A stretch of DNA of 46,825 bases from Desulfosporosinus shakirovi (lineage in GTDB: Bacteria > Bacillota > Desulfitobacteriia > Desulfitobacteriales > Desulfitobacteriaceae): positions 1 to 46,825 of the forward strand of contig NZ_JAJDOO010000035.1 of the NCBI RefSeq assembly GCF_020595055.1. Direction: 5' to 3'. Positions 43,282 to 46,825 of this stretch are shown in pieces. The stretch's first letter is position 1. The number at the start of each line of letters is the position of its first letter. Below the pieces are notes generated by a model that had not been told where the DNA came from, searched no databases, and was given only the letters and a program-made list of their open reading frames with translations. Both the position numbers and the translations under genes were made by a program.

Positions 43282-43917
43282 TTATCCCATGAAAGTTTGC
43301 GTCATGTTGTTTCCCGGCAGCGGTTGGGTTATCGCCGTGAAAATCTCGTCCATTTTCGTATAATCGCACAGAAATGAAGCGGCGCTTGCTTCAATCATTT
43401 GCTTGTCGGTCACCTGGGAAAAGTCTACACGATAACCTGCGTTTTCAGCCAGATATTCGATAAAGAGTCTTTGCGCCCTGCCATTTCCTTCTCTGAAGGG
43501 GTGAAGGGCATTAATCTCACTAAGGTAATGCGCCAAGCGGAGCGGGATTTTATCTTTGGAGACATCTTTCAAATAATTCTCCCTTTTGAGCTTGTTGAAA
43601 AGCGAACCGGCATTGGATTCAATAAACACATAGTTGCAAAACATATTGCCTTTTGCAATGTTTACCCATCTTATTTCGCCTGCCCATTCGTAGATATCAC
43701 CGAAGATATACTTGTGAACCCTTTTTAGATGGAGCAGGTCAAAATCGCCTTTAATAACGCTTATTTTGGCATTGGCAATCCGTAAAGAGGTTATTTCTCT
43801 TTCGGCAATGCGAAGCTTTTCCTCATTCTTAATGCCCAGCTTGTTGATAAGCACCTTGGAATGAGGGTAACAATATCTCTGATCCCACTCATAACTATAA
43901 TCATAATTGCTGTTCAT
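43282..43917 (-). CDS. Fic family AMP-transferase toxin
   Basis: A 211-aa Fic enzyme. The catalytic motif HPFREGNGRAQR is at residues 139-150 and matches the HPFx(D/E)GNGRxxR consensus, so it should bind ATP and transfer AMP to a target protein. The helical core runs from about 60 to 200. No inhibitory helix is present inside the protein: it is supplied by the small gene upstream. The start overlaps that gene by 17 nt. Homologs (VbhT-like, class I) poison DNA gyrase or topoisomerase IV. Intact. Confidence 0.92.
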   Translation of the reverse strand: MNSNYDYSYEWDQRYCYPHSKVLINKLGIKNEEKLRIAEREITSLRIANAKISVIKGDFDLLHLKRVHKYIFGDIYEWAGEIRWVNIAKGNMFCNYVFIESNAGSLFNKLKRENYLKDVSKDKIPLRLAHYLSEINALHPFREGNGRAQRLFIEYLAENAGYRVDFSQVTDKQMIEASAASFLCDYTKMDEIFTAITQPLPGNNMTQTFMG

Positions 43918-44092
43918 GGGTTTGGTCCATGACAGCCGTGTGCTTTTTGATGAGTTCGGCTATCGTTTTTTCAACCAGTTCTTCATTCCCCGCGCAATGT
44001 CTGATTCTGTCTTTATCGGTCTGTGTTAGCGGCATGCCTTCCATTGACATTGAGCCGTTAACCTCATCAATTAGTTTTTCCAGATCTCTCAT
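43901..44092 (-). CDS. VbhA-type antitoxin of the Fic module
   Basis: A 63-aa helical protein. The inhibition motif (S/T)xxxE(G/N) is present as S14-M-S-M-E18-G19, the part that inserts into the ATP site of Fic. LTQTDKDRIRHCAGNEELVE follows. It is read just before fic and overlaps it by 17 nt, typical of class I Fic pairs. A TATAAT box lies about 20 bp upstream of the start on the minus strand. It should block AMP transfer until degraded. Confidence 0.85.
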   Translation of the reverse strand: MRDLEKLIDEVNGSMSMEGMPLTQTDKDRIRHCAGNEELVEKTIAELIKKHTAVMDQTHEQQL

Positions 44093-44479
44093 TTCAACAC
44101 CCGCCTTGTATATATATTATACTATATTTTTACTCAGAATTCGAATAGCTGATAGTTTCAACTGAAAGGCTGGCTGAGAACCGTCTTGACTTTTCTTCCT
44201 TTCAGAGGTGTAATACACGTTAACGGGATTTCTCTGACAACAAAATACGTCATGGCAGGCTGAAATGCGGTAACATCTCAGCCCTGCGTAAGGTGATATG
44301 AGCACCCTGCACAACCGAAAACGGCACCATGACAAAAACATTTTACACTTTTTGCTATGGCTATACAAGTATGAAACACCTGCGTGTGCAAGGGAATCCG
44401 GACGTGACCGTCCGCACCTTTGCATGCGTTTTTTGTCTTTCGGGAAATTCCCGGCCAAATATGAAAAGGTCGGGATGAT

Positions 44480-45215
44480 ATTTCCGGCAATGCAATAGGT
44501 TTCCTCATACGCCGGTTCGTCACTTTCATCGTCAGGCAGTACGGAGTTCTGTGTAATAAGCGGCACGTTATTTCCGCCTGTTCCATACCGGGCGGACATG
44601 GTCGGCGCCACTTCATGGGGACCTGTATAGCGTGAGTCAATGCCGTGATTTTCGAACAGCTCCGGCTCATTGCCCATAACGAGAGGCGGGTGACCATCCA
44701 TCTGAGCGCGAAGCGTTACCTATAATATTGTGACTTACATTCATTATGCTTCCGCCCTGATCATTAAGGCACAGTACGGAAGGCACCATATTGGAGCCGC
44801 TTTCCGACTCCTTCAGGGTCGGTGCGCATTCCTCCTGATATCTTATTCCTCCAGCCTTCTCTCCTTGACCGGCCGAGAAACCGGCGGCAATAAAGGTCTG
44901 CTACTTCATGCCCGGCTGAGCTTGAATCGCTCCGGACACATCGTGCAAATCGCGCACCTCATCCCGCTGGTTGCATGCAAAGGCGATAAGACCGCTGTCA
45001 GCTTCTACACAGACTGTACTCCCGCCTGGATCTCCAGCGCCTGCTTCAGAACAGGAGGCAGCTCCTTGCCGCGCTTCTTCGCCCGGCGCAGAATCCCCAA
45101 GCAAGCGGTCTTGCTCAAATAATATTTTGGGTGCGGTGTGTCCTCCAAAATCTGCGATAAGATAGATTCTTTTGCGCCTTTGTGGGACGGACCAGTATTG
45201 AGCGTCATATACCCC
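44480..45215 (-). pseudogene. Phage-type C5 cytosine methyltransferase region, broken
   Basis: The minus strand frame VYDAQYWSVPQRRKRIYLIADF is the PQRR(R/K)R motif region of phage Dcm-like enzymes; PKILFEQDRLLGDSAPGEEA follows. After RDEVRDLHDVSGAIQAQPGM a TAG interrupts (about 44898), then QTFIAAGFSAGQGEKAGGIR and ECAPTLKE. Near 44705 an extra A shifts the frame to TLRAQMDGHPPLVMGNEP and GNNVPLITQ, fading out about 44480. The SAM-binding N-terminus and the C-terminal target region are missing. It lies downstream of the VbhA/Fic pair's region, in what looks like old phage or ICE DNA. Confidence 0.65.
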
Positions 45216-45439
45216 TCCAAGCAAGTGAGAATTGATCGCCCAATATGGCCCCAGCAGACTTCCATACCCCTCACGGAGATCGAGGTACAGATACGGTGCT
45301 GTCAGCAATTCTGCAGATTTCCTCCAGTACCGCGCGGAAGTCCTCTCCGTCTGCGGAGGAGAAAGCTCCGGATACATTCTCCCAGACCATATATCTGGGT
45401 ATAAGTCGAACAGGGTCAGCTGTTTGATATGAACACGGG
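45005..45439 (-). pseudogene. Phage-type LTLFDLYPD protein, frameshifted
   Basis: The 5' part reads QLTLFDLYPDIWSGRMYPEL and on to APYLYLDLREGYGSLLGP. Near 45215-45235 the family pattern passes into the next frame: YMTLNTGPSHKGAKESILSQ, then HPKYYLSKTACLGILRRAKK and RGKELPPVLKQALE, stop at 45005. I recall this as a common small protein of clostridial phages and conjugative elements, of unknown function. AAAGGAGG lies upstream near 45448. Its second half shares its DNA with the methyltransferase frame above. Confidence 0.65.
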
Positions 45440-45464
45440 ATGTCACCTCCTTTCGGATAAAAAA

Positions 45465-45500
45465 ATATGGGAGCCTGTCATTTTGCAAGCTCCCGAAAAT
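45465..45500 (-). terminator. Terminator between phage-type genes
   Basis: GGGAGC and GCTCCC pair over a 14-nt loop, and ATATTTTTTT follows on the minus strand. It separates the small gene at 45509 from the LTLFDLYPD gene. Confidence 0.7.
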
Positions 45501-45508
45501 AAGTTGTT

Positions 45509-45766
45509 TCACATGCCGCGCATTGTCAGGCTGTTTTCGTTCAGGCCGGTCTGTTCCATTTCCTGCGAAGGCTCCAGAAACACGTTAAAGTAATCGTTGA
45601 GGGCATCGGATATCTGGTCGTAATCCGCCTTAGTCGGCTTGTAGACGTACCATTCGATTTTGTCCCCGTATTTCCATATGTACGGGGTGACGCCATCCCT
45701 GAAGTTTTGGTTGCTGACAGTTTTCCTGCCGAGCAAATCGGAGAATCGCAGTATAAGAGCGTCCAC
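45509..45766 (-). CDS. Hypothetical phage/ICE-type protein, 5' end unsure
   Basis: An 85-aa frame. DGVTPYIWKYGDKIEWYVYK and PTKADYDQISDALNDYFNVF look like a small conserved protein of integrative elements, but I cannot name it. The only start is GTG at 45766 with no ribosome site. Upstream, another frame (MQTNFKNLYIFTNNIAAF, 45843) opens and would need a shift to join, so the 5' part may be damaged. It is followed by a terminator. Confidence 0.45.
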   Translation of the reverse strand: MDALILRFSDLLGRKTVSNQNFRDGVTPYIWKYGDKIEWYVYKPTKADYDQISDALNDYFNVFLEPSQEMEQTGLNENSLTMRGM

Positions 45767-45909
45767 CGGATGCCAGACAATACCTGCATAAAGGCGGCGA
45801 TGTTATTGGTAAAAATATACAAATTTTTAAAATTAGTTTGCATTTCATTTTAAAGCATTGTATGGTGAAAAAGGATCGGTCACAATGTCATGAAAGAGGA
45901 TACCATACA

Positions 45910-46455
45910 ATGTACATGAATATTGAAACTATCCCATCATGCTCTATTGCGTATATACGACAAATAGGAGCTTATGGTGCGGAGAATATCCGGACTATGG
46001 GTTCTGTCTGCTCAATTTTGCAGGACATCGATGTCATGTATGCTTGGGAACATGCCTTTTCTGATGAGGAAGTAGTGCAGTGGATTGACGAAAATATTAT
46101 GAGATATAATAGGGACGGTTATAGCTACTGGGCAATAATAGAAAAGGCGTCTGATAAGTTAATTGGATTGACCGGGTTAATTTCTGAACAAGCAGATGAT
46201 GAAAACTATGTCGGAGTTGGCTATATTTATCAAAAATCATATTGGGGAAACGGGTATGCCTTTGAAGCCGCTTCTGCTTGTTTTGATTATGCTTTTAATA
46301 TTTTGCATCTAAATGAAATTACGGCGCAAATTCGACCGGAGAATACGGCTTCAAGAAAAGTGGCTGAAAGACTTGGCATGTCTATAAAGAAGCAGTTTAT
46401 TAGACGTTGTAAAAACAAAGACATACCTCATCTTCTTTTTAGCCGTACAATATAG
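45910..46455 (+). CDS. GyrI-like/GNAT acetyltransferase chimera
   Basis: A 181-aa protein. The first 30 residues (YMNIETIPSCSIAYIRQIGA, then YGAENIRTM) look like the beginning of a GyrI-like ligand domain. From GSVCSILQDIDVMYAWEHAF on it is a RimJ/RimL-type GNAT enzyme with the acetyl-CoA loop region SYWGNGYAFEAASACFDYAF (about residues 115-134) and RPENTASRKVAERLGM. The GNAT part lacks its own first strand (RL.LR....D). AGAGG lies ten bases before the ATG. This is either a true fusion or two genes joined by deletion; the enzyme core is otherwise complete. Confidence 0.75.
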   Translation: MYMNIETIPSCSIAYIRQIGAYGAENIRTMGSVCSILQDIDVMYAWEHAFSDEEVVQWIDENIMRYNRDGYSYWAIIEKASDKLIGLTGLISEQADDENYVGVGYIYQKSYWGNGYAFEAASACFDYAFNILHLNEITAQIRPENTASRKVAERLGMSIKKQFIRRCKNKDIPHLLFSRTI

Positions 46456-46510
46456 CATTGTTTTTGTCGCAGTTTATATCAACAATGTTAAGCTACAAAT
46501 TCCAATTTGG

Positions 46511-46555
46511 CGAGCAGGCTGATTTCGTATTGATGGAGTCGGCCTGCTCGTTTTT
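46511..46555 (+). terminator. Terminator after the GNAT chimera
   Basis: cgagcaggc (46511-46519) pairs with gcctgctcg (46542-46550), followed by TTTTT. It lies 56 bp past the stop. Confidence 0.9.
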
Positions 46556-46660
46556 GCTACATGCCAAGGATCTGCCAGTCAATGCTTGCATAAGGGCGGT
46601 GGATTTTTTTGTTTCTATTCATGGCGAACAGTAAGCGATGGAACACCTACCGTATTGCAT

Positions 46661-46697
46661 AAAAACAGCTCCACCGATACGGCGTGGAGCTGTTTTT
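46661..46697. terminator. Two-way terminator
   Basis: aaaaacagctccac and gtggagctgttttt pair perfectly (14 bp) around cgatacggc. T-runs exist for both strands. The stop codon of the edge gene on the minus strand lies in its right arm. Confidence 0.85.
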
Positions 46698-46825
46698 AAT
46701 AAAATCCTTCGCTAGCAATTTTTTTGATATAGTTACACTTCTTCCGTATCAATTTCTTGAATTCTCCATCGGATAACTCATTAAATCGGCATATCCCTTC
46801 TTCGTACAGACATTCATAAATCAGT
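46696..46825 (-). CDS. Partial gene at the right edge, C-terminal 42 residues
   Basis: An open frame enters from the right edge and reads LIYECLYEEGICRFNELSDG, then EFKKLIRKKCNYIKKIASEG and FY, with TAA at 46696-46698. The stop overlaps the terminator. Charged and helical; I do not recognise the family. Only the end is visible. Confidence 0.5.
   Translation of the reverse strand, partial: LIYECLYEEGICRFNELSDGEFKKLIRKKCNYIKKIASEGFY

Noticed and set aside
44117-44480. Minus-strand frames after the methyltransferase remnant as a separate gene
   Set aside because: Two frames are open but neither shows a family; it is probably decayed methyltransferase or element DNA.
4893-45215. Stop-codon readthrough or a recoded stop as the reason for the broken frames
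   Set aside because: TAA, TAG and TGA all occur, together with frameshifts and deletions, and intact genes end normally with these codons.

Overview
The window reads as chromosomal DNA of a low-to-mid GC, Gram-positive (Firmicutes) anaerobe. Ribosome binding sites are strong AGGAGG types, starts at TTG and GTG occur, and the gene families (PE-LIG-POL LigD, iron-sulfur flavoprotein, multi-subunit amine or imino-acid oxidase, DUF3788, UPF0175/DUF3368 pair, VbhA/Fic) fit Clostridia. Desulfitobacterium or a close relative is my best guess, but it rests on family recognition and not on a marker gene. I saw no rRNA, tRNA, CRISPR array or intact insertion sequence. Layout: (1) 80-4.9 kb: a complete DNA ligase D, a MazG-like protein, a PadR regulator with a frameshifted small membrane partner, and a 90-bp duplicate of the ligD polymerase domain. 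(2) 4.9-9.7 kb: a broken MATE pump, a broken AraC/GyrI regulator, a cut-off acetyltransferase, a DUF3788 protein, a serine-recombinase scrap, an intact UPF0175/DUF3368 toxin-antitoxin pair and a UPF0158 fragment. (3) 9.7-12.4 kb: an intact GntR (YtrA type)-ABC transporter operon with its operator, and an iron-sulfur flavoprotein. (4) 12.5-20.3 kb: an RND pump and adaptor controlled by a TetR with two matching operators, then a MarR regulator with a His-rich tail, two palindromic operators and a decayed MFS pump. (5) 20.5-25.3 kb: a TetR/small membrane protein/acyltransferase operon, an AI-2E family permease, a relE remnant, and a fused remnant of a TlpA thioredoxin and a polyferredoxin. (6) 25.6-33.5 kb: the best preserved metabolic island. 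It holds a DAO-type flavoprotein, a BFD-like [2Fe-2S] protein, an FAD/4Fe-4S subunit, a [2Fe-2S] ferredoxin-like subunit, an ornithine-cyclodeaminase-like protein and RidA, all on the minus strand. A divergent amino-acid permease and an AraC regulator follow on the plus strand. (7) 33.5-39.8 kb: a lipoprotein, a MalT-like LuxR regulator, a helD remnant, an ABC-2 exporter and a double-HTH MerR regulator. (8) 39.9-46.8 kb: a graveyard with a truncated aminotransferase, DUF5131 and radical-SAM remnants, an intact AraC/GyrI regulator, an intact VbhA/Fic module, broken phage or ICE-type methyltransferase DNA, a GyrI-GNAT chimera and a partial gene at the right edge. How it works together: intact modules each carry their own regulator and are mostly for export of toxic compounds (RND, ABC) or amine/imino-acid oxidation. 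In the oxidase island the permease would bring in the substrate, the flavoprotein complex would oxidise it to an imine, and RidA and the cyclodeaminase-like protein would handle the reactive product. Between the modules lie about fifteen broken genes carrying TAA, TAG and TGA stops, frameshifts and deletion joints, so the window is a mosaic of working cassettes in decaying DNA. The points I find most unusual are: 210 bp read in two frames that each resemble a different conserved phage-type protein (45.0-45.2 kb); the duplicated ligD fragment; the 19-bp inverted repeat with a terminator-like hairpin in each divergent leader of the oxidase island; the His-tailed MarR; and a structured intergenic repeat present in two copies.
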